54,536 bases of DNA, from assembly GCA_017631325.1 (NCBI GenBank), contig JAGBTM010000045.1, forward strand, positions 135,348-189,883, read 5' to 3'. Origin of the DNA: Clostridia bacterium. GTDB taxonomy: Bacteria > Bacillota > Clostridia > Oscillospirales > CAG-272. Made by a program: the position numbers and the translations under genes. Each line of letters starts with the position of its first letter. Position 1 is the stretch's first letter. The notes below the pieces were generated by a model. That model was not told the origin of the DNA, made no database searches, and worked only from the letters and a program-made list of their open reading frames with translations. Positions 8,550 through 16,682 of the stretch are shown here, in pieces.

Positions 8550-9389
8550 TTATTTAAGTGTTTGGGCGATCTTGTTAAGCTCGTCGATTGCTATCTTGTA
8601 CTGGTCCTCCTTGGGAGCTGCGCCGTGCCATGCACACTCGTTCTCCATGTAGGATACGCCCTTGCCCTTAATCGACTTTGCAATAATAACGGTGGGCTTG
8701 CCCTTGACTGTCTTTGCCTCGGCAAATGCTGCCTCTATCTCGTCGAAGCTGTGAGCGTCAATGGATATAACGTGCCAGCCGAATGCACGGAACTTCTCGT
8801 CGTGTGGTGTGGGGTTCATAACCTCGGTGATAGGTCCGTCTATCTGAAGGCCGTTCCAGTCAACTACTGCAACGAGGTTGTCGAGCTTGTAATGAGCGGC
8901 AAACATAGCTGCCTCCCATACCTGTCCTTCCTCACTCTCACCGTCGCCAAGCACGGTGTAAACGCGATAAGGGGAAGAATACACCTTGCCAGAAAGAGCC
9001 ATACCGCAAGCCGCGGAGAAGCCAAGTCCGAGCGAGCCCGTCGTCATATCAACGCCGGGGGTACCCTTCATATCTGGGTGACCCTGAAGATGAGAGGTTA
9101 TCTGACGCAGGGTCTTGATATCCGCCTCGGGAAAAAATCCGCGCTCTGCAAGAGTTGCATAAAGAGCGGGTGCCGTGTGTCCCTTGGAAAGAACGAAGCG
9201 GTCGCGTCCCTCGGCCTTGGGGTTAGTCGGATCAACGTTCATTTCCTCGAAATAAAGATAGCTCATTATTTCAGCGATAGAAAGAGATCCGCCGGGATGT
9301 CCACAGCCTGCACTGTAAACGCCCTCGATGATGTTTTTGCGAATATTGTTGGCAATACGCGCAAGAGATAACTTTTTTGACTGTTCCAT
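8550..9389 (-). CDS. transketolase, N-terminal subunit
   Basis: The ThDP pyrophosphate-binding half of a split transketolase. The 279-residue protein has GHPGGSLSIAEIM near residue 30, the SKGHTAPALYA loop, and the ThDP motif from GDGESEEGQ (near residue 143) through VAVVDWN about 28 residues later. Split transketolases are common in Firmicutes and Archaea, and the two halves form the active site together. A TTGACT-17-TAAAAT promoter lies upstream (9441-9469) and a GGAG site precedes the ATG. Transcription from here could carry through pyrH-frr and the isoprenoid genes, tying the non-oxidative pentose phosphate pathway to that block; this is inference. Confidence 0.95.
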   Translation of the reverse strand: MEQSKKLSLARIANNIRKNIIEGVYSAGCGHPGGSLSIAEIMSYLYFEEMNVDPTNPKAEGRDRFVLSKGHTAPALYATLAERGFFPEADIKTLRQITSHLQGHPDMKGTPGVDMTTGSLGLGFSAACGMALSGKVYSSPYRVYTVLGDGESEEGQVWEAAMFAAHYKLDNLVAVVDWNGLQIDGPITEVMNPTPHDEKFRAFGWHVISIDAHSFDEIEAAFAEAKTVKGKPTVIIAKSIKGKGVSYMENECAWHGAAPKEDQYKIAIDELNKIAQTLK

Positions 9390-9440
9390 AAGTACTCTCC
9401 ATTTTATAATATTAAATAATAAACTAAATATATTATATTT

Positions 9441-9469
9441 ATTTTACTACAAAGTTTTAAAAAAGTCAA
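9441..9469 (-). promoter_or_regulatory. sigma-A-type promoter for the transketolase/pyrH block
   Basis: On the minus strand TTGACT (9469-9464) and TAAAAT (9446-9441) are separated by exactly 17 bases. The predicted start leaves a ~45-base leader before the ATG at 9389. Confidence 0.7.
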
Positions 9470-9576
9470 TACATCTCGGCTATATGTACTAAAAATAAAC
9501 ATAATTTTTTTACTCACGCGCGTAGGCGCTAGCTAGAGGCGGTTGTCGTTTTCGAATTTCAAAAAGGCATAAAAAA

Positions 9577-9600
9577 AATCCGACGGGCGCCCGTCGGATT
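9577..9600 (-). terminator. intrinsic terminator after the TM198-like gene
   Basis: A 24-base perfect palindrome (arms AATCCGACGGGC / GCCCGTCGGATT) is flanked by A-runs on the left and T-runs on the right, so it can act in both directions. It lies 10 bases past the stop codon at 9611 of the minus-strand membrane gene. Confidence 0.88.
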
Positions 9601-9610
9601 TTTTTATGTA

Positions 9611-10330
9611 TTAATATCTCTTTCTGGTAGCAACCTGAACGATGAAGCCTACGAGAGCTGCAACGCCCATGATTACGAAGAAGAGCCACTGCTCGAAGCA
9701 AGCGAACTCAGGCATGAATGCCGCGATGAGAGCCTCGATGCTGAGAACGAGAGTCCAGCCACCAAGAGCTGCAGTGCCGAGCATTTCGATGAACTTTCTG
9801 AGAACAAGAGCGAGAACGATTACTACAACGGTAGCAACGATTGCTACGATCATGTCCTTAGAGTAATTGGAAATAACCTCGGGAAGAATACCGCTAACGC
9901 AGAGAGTGTACGTTGCTGCGCCTGCTGCGATAACGTATGCAAGGAAGTAAACGAGCTTGCAAAGAAGAGCTGCGATAATACCAACTACAAGACCTACAAT
10001 CCAATCCTCGATCTGAACGCCGAGACCGGAAATAAGGGGAGTTACGAGTGCAGCGCCAAGAGCAAAGCCGGCTACGAAAGAAGCGAGGAACTTCTGAAGA
10101 CCAAGAAGCTTCTTACCTGCAAAAACCTGAATAAGAGAAAGAAGAACGAGAACAGCGGGAATTGCCCATACGAAACCAGCGGTTACGCTCTCAAGCCAAT
10201 TCTTAGCTATCTCAAAATAGCGAGCAGCTGCGCTGCCCTCTGCGGTAGCGGAAGCAAAAATGCCACCGAACCACTCGCCAAGGCTACCGAAGGTAACGGA
10301 GCCATCAACGAAACTGTTAATAATGTCCAT
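9611..10330 (-). CDS. membrane protein of the TM7S3/TM198-like (DUF4203) type
   Basis: A 239-residue protein with seven or eight hydrophobic helices and no catalytic motif. It resembles TM7S3/TM198-like proteins: an N-terminal amphipathic region, then repeated Gly/Ala-rich helices, with LLGLQKFLASFVAGFALG near residue 75 typical of that fold. The precise function of the bacterial members is not known. I start at the ATG at 10330 because a GAGGTG site sits just upstream; the upstream ATG at 10342 would include that site within the coding region. It is monocistronic: its own promoter (10383-10411) and a strong terminator (9577-9600) frame it. Family assignment is by general pattern and is not certain. 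Confidence 0.6.
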   Translation of the reverse strand: MDIINSFVDGSVTFGSLGEWFGGIFASATAEGSAAARYFEIAKNWLESVTAGFVWAIPAVLVLLSLIQVFAGKKLLGLQKFLASFVAGFALGAALVTPLISGLGVQIEDWIVGLVVGIIAALLCKLVYFLAYVIAAGAATYTLCVSGILPEVISNYSKDMIVAIVATVVVIVLALVLRKFIEMLGTAALGGWTLVLSIEALIAAFMPEFACFEQWLFFVIMGVAALVGFIVQVATRKRY

Positions 10331-10382
10331 GTTGCACCTCATTTTCAGACCTTTTCGGTCTATATTTTTTTAATACGCTCTC

Positions 10383-10411
10383 ATTATACCATATACATTC
10401 TCAAAAATCAA
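10383..10411 (-). promoter_or_regulatory. promoter for the TM198-like gene
   Basis: On the minus strand TTGATT (10411-10406) and TATAAT (10388-10383) are 17 bases apart. The -10 is preceded by TATGG, matching the TRTG element seen at many promoters in this window. Confidence 0.75.
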
Positions 10412-10817
10412 GGGGTATTTTTCAAAATATTGCAAAATTTTCTGAATTTTTTTAATTATATTTAATAATTTGCCGAGCCGCTTCTAGCAAAAGCGTCATT
10501 TACCTCAAAAGGCGTCCTAGGCTTTTGTTTTTTCTCTTTTCTCTTTGACGGTTATATTTTCTGTCGGTGGCTATTTAGGGTTCGCTTTTTTGACAAATTT
10601 TCTCATTTTTGGTGCATTTTGACTACTTTATGTTGCTTTTTGCACATAGAGAGCGCGTTTTACAAGTCTCTGACCTCTTACCTTTATTCGATTATATCAG
10701 GCATCGCAAATCAAGGTGTGATGCACGCGGGGTTTCCTTTGGCGTCGCCGTAAGCGAAAGACACATCGTGCTTTTTGATAAAAGCTTCTTTAAAATCCAA
10801 TATCCTCCAATATACAC
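10412..10817. other. gene-free intergenic stretch
   Basis: About 400 T-rich bases with no supportable gene. A 70-codon plus-strand reading frame (10609-10821) exists but begins at a GTG without a ribosome binding site, runs into the promoter at 10818, and has no recognisable features. No clear repeat or hairpin was found. Confidence 0.6.
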
Positions 10818-10846
10818 TTGACATTTATTCATTATTGTGCTATAAT
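10818..10846 (+). promoter_or_regulatory. consensus promoter of the leader upstream of the CNNM transporter gene
   Basis: Perfect TTGACA (10818-10823), 17-base spacer, perfect TATAAT (10841-10846), with TTGTGC directly before the -10. This is the best match to the sigma-A consensus in the window. Transcription should start near 10853. Confidence 0.88.
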
Positions 10847-10885
10847 ACCCTCAGCACAATGCAAGAGCATTTTTTCGGAGGAAGC

Positions 10886-10945
10886 ATGGACGACGGCACA
10901 GACGGGAATACCTGTAACGGTTGCACCCTAAATCCTATATCATAG
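10886..10945 (+). CDS. possible 19-residue leader peptide
   Basis: An ATG four bases after GGAGG opens a 19-codon frame (MDDGTDGNTCNGCTLNPIS) that stops three bases before the leader terminator hairpin. Peptide features: acidic start, a Cys-x-x-Cys pair, and no run of a single regulatory amino acid. If translated, ribosome position at the stop codon would affect folding of the terminator stem, as in peptide-based attenuation. It is equally possible that the ORF is chance and the RNA structure is what matters. No homologue is recognised. Confidence 0.35.
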   Translation: MDDGTDGNTCNGCTLNPIS

Positions 10946-10947
10946 AC

Positions 10948-10987
10948 GGCTTAGCCACACCCATCGGGTATGGTTATGCCTTTTTTT
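10948..10987 (+). terminator. leader terminator upstream of the CNNM transporter gene
   Basis: Arms GGCTTAGCCACACCC and GGGTATGGTTATGCC pair with two mismatches around an ATC loop, followed by seven T's (10981-10987). It precedes rather than follows the only annotated gene on this strand, hence the attenuator idea. Confidence 0.75.
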
Positions 10988-11062
10988 GCTTTTTTGAAAC
11001 AGGCTCAAATTCACAGCATACAATTAATATTATTATGAAAGGTAGTTTTCAACGCTAAAATC

Positions 11063-12361
11063 ATGGAACCTCATTTAGTAACGTATCTTGTTATTATCAC
11101 CGTCTGCATTATTCTATCGGCTTTTTTCTCGGCAACCGAAACTGCGTTTTCGAGCTTCAACAGGATAAGAATTAAAAACGCCGCCGAAAAGGGAGACAGG
11201 AGGGCCGCTATCGCAATAAGGCTTTCGGACAGCTACGACTCTCTTTTGACAACGATACTTATTGGCAACAACATCGTAAATATTCTCAGCGCCTCGCTTG
11301 GCACCCTATTGTTCACCGAGCTTCTCGTTGGAAACGCTGACCTTGCGGCTACTCTTTCGACGGTGGCGCTGACGTTAATTCTTTTGATTTTCGGTGAAAT
11401 TTCACCAAAGACAATAGCGAAAAATTCGCCCGACCGCTTCGTTCTTTTTTCGGCTCCCCTCATCAGCTCTCTGATGGTTGTGTTTACTCCCTTTACCTTT
11501 ATATTCAAAAAGTGGCAGAGGCTTCTTCTGAAGTTATTTAAAGGCGAAGAGGACAAGGGCATTACCGAAGAGGAGCTTATTTCAATAGTTGAAGAGGCCG
11601 CTGAGGATGGCGACATCGACTGCGAGGAAAGTACTCTGATAAAGAGTGCTATCGAATTCGGTGAAAGCGAGGTCGGAGATATTTTCACTCCGAGAATAGA
11701 CATCACGGCTCTTTCGGTATCGGCTGACAAAAGCGAGGTTGAGAGAACCTTTACAGAATCGGGATATTCGAGAATCCCCGTATACGAGGGTGAGCTTGAT
11801 AACGTTCTCGGTATTCTCTATTACAAGGACTACTACGCTCTCGCACACGAGAAAAGCACGCCTATCACCGACATTCTCAAGCCCGTTATGTTCGTTGCAA
11901 AGACGAAGAAGGTAAGCGATCTTATGAAGGAGCTCCAGGAAAAGCAGCTTCACATGGCGATAGTTACCGACGAGTACGGCTCTACGGCGGGTCTTATCAC
12001 GCTAGAGGACATTCTTGAGGAGATAGTTGGCGACATCTGGGACGAGCACGACGAAATCGTCGAGGAAATAAAGGAAATTTCCGAGGGCGAGTACGAGGTT
12101 TCGGGTATGATGAATATCGAAAAGCTTTTTGACAAATTCGATATCGAGCCCGATGAGGAGCTTGACGCCTCTACCGCAAACGGTCTTGCTATGACGGTGC
12201 TTGAGAAAATACCCGAGGAGGGCGACAGCTTTAATTACAACGGACTGTCCCTCGAGGTAATTAAGATGGACGGCCGACGCGTTGATACTCTAAGAATTAT
12301 CGACGAGCGTCCTGGCGACGAGGACGAGGGAGAAAAACAAAAGGACAATACAGAACAGTAA
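11063..12361 (+). CDS. CNNM/HlyC-CorC family transporter (DUF21 + CBS pair + CorC_HlyC)
   Basis: A 432-residue protein of the CNNM/CorC type, linked in bacteria to Mg2+ or Co2+ efflux; older annotations call it hemolysin C. Order of domains: DUF21 membrane domain (residues ~1-180) with FFSATETAFSSFNRIRI near residue 22 and GNNIVNILSASL near residue 73; a CBS-domain pair (~200-330) that binds adenine nucleotides; and a C-terminal CorC_HlyC domain (~345-420) with GMMNIEKLFDKF. The tail is highly acidic. It stands alone behind a long leader (promoter 10818, terminator 10948-10987), so expression is probably controlled in the leader. Substrate is inferred from family only. Confidence 0.93.
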   Translation: MEPHLVTYLVIITVCIILSAFFSATETAFSSFNRIRIKNAAEKGDRRAAIAIRLSDSYDSLLTTILIGNNIVNILSASLGTLLFTELLVGNADLAATLSTVALTLILLIFGEISPKTIAKNSPDRFVLFSAPLISSLMVVFTPFTFIFKKWQRLLLKLFKGEEDKGITEEELISIVEEAAEDGDIDCEESTLIKSAIEFGESEVGDIFTPRIDITALSVSADKSEVERTFTESGYSRIPVYEGELDNVLGILYYKDYYALAHEKSTPITDILKPVMFVAKTKKVSDLMKELQEKQLHMAIVTDEYGSTAGLITLEDILEEIVGDIWDEHDEIVEEIKEISEGEYEVSGMMNIEKLFDKFDIEPDEELDASTANGLAMTVLEKIPEEGDSFNYNGLSLEVIKMDGRRVDTLRIIDERPGDEDEGEKQKDNTEQ

Positions 12362-12365
12362 AAAT

Positions 12366-12392
12366 GAGGCTGAGCCGTCAAGGGCTCAGCCT
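12366..12392. terminator. hairpin after the CNNM transporter gene
   Basis: AGGCTGAGCC / GGGCTCAGCCT arms form a strong stem five bases past the stop codon. The T-run on the plus side is short and interrupted, while on the minus side the stem is followed by CATTTTT. It may stop transcription in either direction. Confidence 0.65.
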
Positions 12393-12604
12393 TAAATTTA
12401 TCCATTATATTCTTCCCGTCCGTTTTTGCTATTTTCTAGTATCTTTTTACCGTTTATGTCTCTTAATTCTTTGTTGCTTACGTACTGCTTATTCGTTAGA
12501 TGCGTTCTGCGTTTTACTATTGTCGTTGCGCTCCTTCAACATCTTTCTCGCTATTTTTCGCTAAACTTTGCTATACCGCTCTGTTTTGAGGGAGCCTACA
12601 GCTT

Positions 12605-14140
12605 TTACTGCCCTGCTTTTATCTTTGCCGTTTTGGATTTGCCGCGTCTGATAAGCACACGGAATATGACGTAAACAAACACGAAAAGCGAGGCAGCGAA
12701 GGTGATTTTAGCCGTGAGCCATCCTCCCCTTACCGTGCTACCGTGAAAACGGAACAGCTCATCAGAGATAAGCACGGCAAAATAGGCCGAAACTGTGGGT
12801 AAGAGCAAAGACAGGGTGTAGTGGATTTTAAATTTCACCCTTTTTCTAAGTCTGTGCACCGAGAGAAGAAAATTATATCCTTCCATAATTATAATAACGA
12901 TAGCGTAACCTCTTATGCCCATCGCAGGGATAAGAAAATACACGAGTATCACCGAAAGAAGCGAGTCGGTTATATTCACCCACATAGAGTATACCTGCTC
13001 ACCGACACCCTTCAAAATTCCGTCGGTGACGTGGTCAAGATACATTATAGGGACTATCGGTGCAAGCATTGCGATATAGCTGCCCGCATCGTACGAGCCG
13101 TATACCGTGTATCCGAGCTCCTCGGAGAAAAAGAAGAGAAAAACTGCCACCAGAGCCGAATAAACGAGAGTGGTATTTATGGCCTCTGCTGCCACTCTTT
13201 CCATTCTCACTCGGTTGTTTGCAGCCATATCCTCGGCAAACTCGGGGACGAGAAGCCCCGAAAATGAGCTTAACGGTGACATCGGGTAAAGAACAAGGGG
13301 AAGAGCCATACCGTGTAGCAGTCCGTAATGAGAATACGCCTCGCCTCCATCCTCTCCTCTATCCATAAGTCTGCGCGGTATGAGGATATGCTCAATGGTA
13401 GTCAAAACCGAACGCACGTAAGCCGAGGCGGCAAGAGGAAGCGCTGAGCGTACCACCTCACAAAGCTGAGATTTCCCCCGCCCTGCTTCTTTTATACGGT
13501 GGCGACGTCTGTCTATAAGAAATTCAATGAATATGAGCGCAAGCGAGAGCATTTCGGCAAGCGTCATGCCTATACAAAGCGCCAAGACCGACATAACAAC
13601 GCCGTATGAGGAGAGCCTCGTTACAAGAAAAAGCGTAAGAGAAATTTTGATTACCTGAGAAAACACCTGCACCACGGCATTAAATCCTACGCGTCTTACT
13701 CCTACGAAGTAGCCCGATATTACCGATAAAAGAGACGCGGGCACCAAGGAGGCTGACAGTATTTTCAAAGCGAGCTTAGACCTCTCGTCCGCGAGAATTT
13801 TTGAGCCTATAAAATCTGCGCCGAAGAACAAAAGCAGCGTTGAGCCAAGTCCGAACACGAGGGCGTAAAAAAACGACGAGCGCAAAACGCTTCCTACCTC
13901 GCTCTCTCTTCCCTCACCTATCACCCCGGCAACGTGACGGGTTACGGTTAGGCTTATACCTGCCGTGGCAAAGGTCAGGGCAAAGGAATAAACCGTCATT
14001 ATCACGGTGTAAAGTCCCATTCCCTCAGCACCGACGGCTCTTGATACAAACGCGCCGAAGAGCATAGCCGCGGTGCGAACGGCAAGACCTACGGCTGTGA
14101 GCGTTATTCCGCTCCTTAAAAATTTAATTCTGTTTTTCAT
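12605..14140 (-). CDS. polysaccharide flippase of the SpoVB/MurJ-like MOP superfamily
   Basis: A 511-residue integral membrane protein with about 14 helices and no catalytic motif. It matches the SpoVB branch of the oligosaccharide/lipid flippases: the first helix region holds TAAMLFGAFVSRAVGAEGMG, and YLDHVTDGILKGVGEQVYS around residue 390 is typical of SpoVB homologues. Members move lipid-linked precursors across the membrane; SpoVB itself is needed for spore cortex formation. The sequence alone does not show whether this copy serves sporulation or capsule/peptidoglycan. I start at the ATG at 14140, which has GAGGA five bases upstream, rather than the in-frame GTG at 14152. It is transcribed alone. 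Confidence 0.85.
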   Translation of the reverse strand: MKNRIKFLRSGITLTAVGLAVRTAAMLFGAFVSRAVGAEGMGLYTVIMTVYSFALTFATAGISLTVTRHVAGVIGEGRESEVGSVLRSSFFYALVFGLGSTLLLFFGADFIGSKILADERSKLALKILSASLVPASLLSVISGYFVGVRRVGFNAVVQVFSQVIKISLTLFLVTRLSSYGVVMSVLALCIGMTLAEMLSLALIFIEFLIDRRRHRIKEAGRGKSQLCEVVRSALPLAASAYVRSVLTTIEHILIPRRLMDRGEDGGEAYSHYGLLHGMALPLVLYPMSPLSSFSGLLVPEFAEDMAANNRVRMERVAAEAINTTLVYSALVAVFLFFFSEELGYTVYGSYDAGSYIAMLAPIVPIMYLDHVTDGILKGVGEQVYSMWVNITDSLLSVILVYFLIPAMGIRGYAIVIIIMEGYNFLLSVHRLRKRVKFKIHYTLSLLLPTVSAYFAVLISDELFRFHGSTVRGGWLTAKITFAASLFVFVYVIFRVLIRRGKSKTAKIKAGQ

Positions 14141-14343
14141 AGCTTTCCTCACAAAAGACCTAAAGGGCGTAGCCTATAAATAAATTTATGTCTATATCTT
14201 CGATATAATTACAACGAATACGGCATAAATAGGTCTGTCAACAAATCAGCTGCCTTTATAAGACAAATGCACCACTCTTTATCGATCGTTTTATACTCTT
14301 TTGAATTCTTTTTAAAAAAATGTGATTTTTTTTGAAAAAAGTC
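14141..14343. other. AT-rich divergent spacer between the flippase and rpmB
   Basis: No gene in this ~200-base part of a 309-base gap. It separates the divergent flippase and rpmB transcripts. The only clear signal in the gap is the rpmB promoter at 14344-14372. Confidence 0.6.
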
Positions 14344-14372
14344 TTGCTTTTTCAAATTCGTTGTGCTATAAT
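14344..14372 (+). promoter_or_regulatory. promoter of rpmB
   Basis: TTGCTT (14344-14349), 17-base spacer, TATAAT (14367-14372), with TTGTGC before the -10. It leaves a leader of ~70 bases before the ATG. Confidence 0.8.
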
Positions 14373-14449
14373 AACATCTGCTGATTTATGTAAAAACAAA
14401 AAAATATATAAAATTACGCTCGTGAGGGCGGGATTTTTGGAGGTGTAAA

Positions 14450-14635
14450 ATGGCTAAATGCAGTATCTGCGGTAAGGGCGTTACCTTTGGACATAACGTG
14501 TCCCATTCAAACCGTAAGACGAATAGAACCTGGAAGCCCAATATCCGTAAGGTAAAGGCTGTTGTGAACGGTACCAACACTACTGTTAGTGTTTGCTCCC
14601 GTTGCCTTCGTTCCGGAAAGATCGAGCGCGCTTAA
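14450..14635 (+). CDS. rpmB: 50S ribosomal protein L28
   Basis: A 61-residue ribosomal protein starting MAKCSICGKGVTFGHNVSHS, the typical L28 N-terminus. It carries two CxxC pairs (C4/C7 and one in the segment CSRCLRSGKIERA near the end), so this is the zinc-binding C+ form. A GGAGGTG site precedes the ATG. It is monocistronic with its own promoter (14344) and terminator (14646-14677), the usual arrangement in Firmicutes. Confidence 0.98.
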   Translation: MAKCSICGKGVTFGHNVSHSNRKTNRTWKPNIRKVKAVVNGTNTTVSVCSRCLRSGKIERA

Positions 14636-14645
14636 GGTTTACAAA

Positions 14646-14677
14646 AAAACTCTGCTTTCCGCAGAGTTTTTTGTTTT
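14646..14677 (+). terminator. intrinsic terminator of rpmB
   Basis: Arms AAAACTCTGC / GCAGAGTTTT around a TTTCC loop, followed by TTGTTTT. It begins 11 bases after the rpmB stop codon. Confidence 0.92.
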
Positions 14678-14687
14678 ATATACGGTG

Positions 14688-14776
14688 AATTTACCGACAG
14701 GCGCAACCCTTTACTAAATTACACCTTTACGCGCAACGCTTTGGCGAATTGTACCGTTAGGCGAAGGCGCTTTTAA
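14688..14776. repeat. degenerate ~30-bp tandem repeat, three units
   Basis: Three imperfect units start near 14688, 14718 and 14747, each beginning AATT(T/A) and containing ACCG...GGCGCAACGCTTT-like cores. They lie between the rpmB terminator and the next gene. Weakly conserved; no function is evident. Confidence 0.5.
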
Positions 14777-14832
14777 AAAAGCATTGAAAATTTGAATTTA
14801 CGGTGAAATTTCACCGCACGGTTAAGGAAATG

Positions 14833-15543
14833 ACGGCCATTGTCGACACGAGAATTACTGAAAAAATGAGGCGCTCGCTTATGTTACGCGGCTTCTCAAT
14901 AATAGAGCTTCCACCTTTCCTCTCGCTTGGAGAGGCGGTGCGCTCTCACCCCGACACGCTGATTTTCAGGGTCGGGGAATGCGTCGTTTCATCGGCAGAA
15001 TATGCTGAGGCTGCGCCGTTCGTTTTTACCGACCTGCGTGACCGAGTAAAAAGCTTAAAAATTACGTTCAGTGACGACACTCTCAGCTCTGCTTATCCGT
15101 CCGACTGCGCCTACAACGCTCTGGTTATAGGCGAGAGCGTTTTTTGCCGAACGGGGAGCATATCCCACGCTGTGCTGCATCTTGCCAAATCACAAGGGAA
15201 AACAATAGTTGACGTAAAGCAGGGCTACCCGGCCTGCTCTACACTTGCGCTCGGTGATAACGCCGCGATAACGGCCGACAAGGGTATGGCAAAAGCAATG
15301 CGCGAGCACGGTATCAGAGTATATGAAATCGAACAAGGAAATATAGCGCTTCCACCCCACGAATACGGTTTTATAGGGGGGGCGTGTGGAGTTTTTCGAG
15401 ACAAGGTGTACTTTTTCGGCAACTACAAGAGCCACCCGTCACGCGATATTTTAGAGCGCGCTATGGACAGCGAGGGCTTTAGTCCCGTCTCGCTTTCCGA
15501 CGAGCCTCTTATGGACCTCGGCGGCATTTTATTTTTCGATTAG
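14833..15543 (+). CDS. DUF6873-like protein of the guanidino-modifying-enzyme fold
   Basis: A 236-residue soluble protein of unknown function. Its late segment YGFIGGACGVFRDKVYFFGN and the HPSRDILERAM that follows resemble a Clostridia family annotated as DUF6873, which is thought to share the five-bladed fold of arginine-deiminase-like enzymes. A catalytic role is not shown. The ATG at 14833 gives an N-terminus MTAIVDTRITEKM that looks natural, though the AAGGA is very close to it; an in-frame GTG at 14803 is the alternative start. Its last 15 bases overlap the convergent YtvI-like gene. Family naming is from memory and moderate in certainty. Confidence 0.6.
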   Translation, partial: TAIVDTRITEKMRRSLMLRGFSIIELPPFLSLGEAVRSHPDTLIFRVGECVVSSAEYAEAAPFVFTDLRDRVKSLKITFSDDTLSSAYPSDCAYNALVIGESVFCRTGSISHAVLHLAKSQGKTIVDVKQGYPACSTLALGDNAAITADKGMAKAMREHGIRVYEIEQGNIALPPHEYGFIGGACGVFRDKVYFFGNYKSHPSRDILERAMDSEGFSPVSLSDEPLMDLGGILFFD

Positions 15544-16557
15544 GAAGCCGACTGCCACGGCTATCAGTGGCGTTAAAATCAGTCCCGCAAATCCAAACAA
15601 CGCATAGCCTATATAAATGAGCGCTAAGGAAAGTATCGGGTGTATGCCGAGGTTTTTGCCGATGATTTTCGGCTCTGCGACCTCGCGTATAACCGTGTTT
15701 ACTATAAACAGTATAACGAGCCCTACGCCCGTCACGTGCTCGCCCGTGGCAAAGAGAAAAATGCTCCACGGCACAAGCACCGTACCTACTCCGATAACCG
15801 GAAGAATATCGAGGGCGGCAACTATCAAGGCGATAAGCGGTGACTTTTCTATCCCCAATACTAAAAATCCAAGAAGCATAACGACGTACGTTATAATGAA
15901 TATAACAACGTACGAGCCGATATATTTTTTAAAGACCGAGAAAAATTTTCGTCTTGCAAGAGAGAGAAAGCGTCCCACAGAGCTTGGAAGTATCTTACGG
16001 ACTGCTGAATTAATTTTTTCAAGGTCAATAGCGAAGTACACAAGCGATATAACCGTCACGAGAAGAAAAAGCAAAATTTTTGGAACCGAGCCCGCCCAGG
16101 AGGTAATAGCTCCTGCCACAAACGACAAGGCTGAACTTAAAATGCTCTCGAGCGCACCGCTTATTCTCTCGGATAGCTCCTCGGGAAAGCCGTCGCCAAA
16201 AAGCGAAAAATCCTCGCTTGCCAAGAGCTTAAGCAACTCATAGACGGGCCCGTTTCCTGCGCCTATGTCGGTAAGAAGCTCCCATATCAGAGCGATAATC
16301 TGCCATATCAAGAAGCCGAGGACCGAAAATCCTACGAGAGCTATGAGCAGAGCGAAAACGGGTCTTATTACTCGCTCGGGGATATGCAGCCTTTTCGACA
16401 GTCCTCGCGAGGGCTCTTTTACGGCAAAGGCTACAAGCCATGCAATAAGAAACGGAAGTGTGGCAGGCAAAACGTACTGCGCTCCAACGGACAGTATAAA
16501 TCCTCCCGCAATAATTCCGACGAGTATATTGACGGTCAGTATAATTTTGTCCTTCAT
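15529..16557 (-). CDS. AI-2E family permease, YtvI-like
   Basis: A 342-residue membrane protein with seven to eight helices in the AI-2E transporter (TqsA/YtvI/PerM) pattern: two N-terminal helices, a soluble amphipathic region (residues ~100-150), then a helix block containing ALDILPVIGVGTVLVPWSIF and ending EPKIIGKNLGIHPILSLALI. In spore formers YtvI is a sporulation-linked membrane protein; the transported substrate is unknown. I start at the ATG at 16557, which has AGAGGG eight bases upstream, not the ATG at 16572 that contains that site. The 3' end overlaps the convergent DUF6873-like gene by 15 bases. Confidence 0.85.
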   Translation of the reverse strand: MKDKIILTVNILVGIIAGGFILSVGAQYVLPATLPFLIAWLVAFAVKEPSRGLSKRLHIPERVIRPVFALLIALVGFSVLGFLIWQIIALIWELLTDIGAGNGPVYELLKLLASEDFSLFGDGFPEELSERISGALESILSSALSFVAGAITSWAGSVPKILLFLLVTVISLVYFAIDLEKINSAVRKILPSSVGRFLSLARRKFFSVFKKYIGSYVVIFIITYVVMLLGFLVLGIEKSPLIALIVAALDILPVIGVGTVLVPWSIFLFATGEHVTGVGLVILFIVNTVIREVAEPKIIGKNLGIHPILSLALIYIGYALFGFAGLILTPLIAVAVGFLIEK

Positions 16558-16682
16558 ACACTTCCCTCTCATTCACTTTTTATTTAATCATACGAGCGCC
16601 ACACGGCAATAAGACTTGATTGTGCAGTAAAATTATAACTAAATATAAAGAAAAAATACAAAAAACCAAAAAGGAGATAAAA

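Larger units (their letters stand above)
10853..10987 (+). ncRNA. short terminated leader RNA, candidate attenuator or small RNA
   Basis: A transcript of ~135 bases is framed by a consensus promoter and an intrinsic terminator (hairpin 10948-10980, T7 tract). It contains a small hairpin ATGC-AAGA-GCAT (10859-10870), then a GGAGGA sequence and a possible 19-residue ORF (10886-10945). The transporter gene starts 75 bases after the terminator, with no obvious second promoter between them. The layout is that of a transcription-attenuation riboswitch or peptide leader; a free-standing sRNA is the alternative. I could not match it to any riboswitch class I know, including the M-box and the Mn2+ yybP-ykoY class. 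The small-type SRP RNA also does not fit. Confidence 0.5.

Noticed and set aside
7591..9389. Split 1-deoxyxylulose-5-phosphate synthase for the adjacent MEP genes
   Set aside because: The motifs (GHPGGSLSIAE, GEDGATHQ) and the two-gene split are those of transketolase.
10609..10821. 70-codon plus-strand ORF
   Set aside because: GTG start without ribosome binding site, no recognisable domain, and its end runs into a consensus promoter.
10853..10987. Leader RNA as small signal recognition particle RNA
   Set aside because: A GGAGGAAGCA segment recalls the SRP tetraloop region, but the 5' side of the required internal loop is missing and the flanks do not form a long hairpin.
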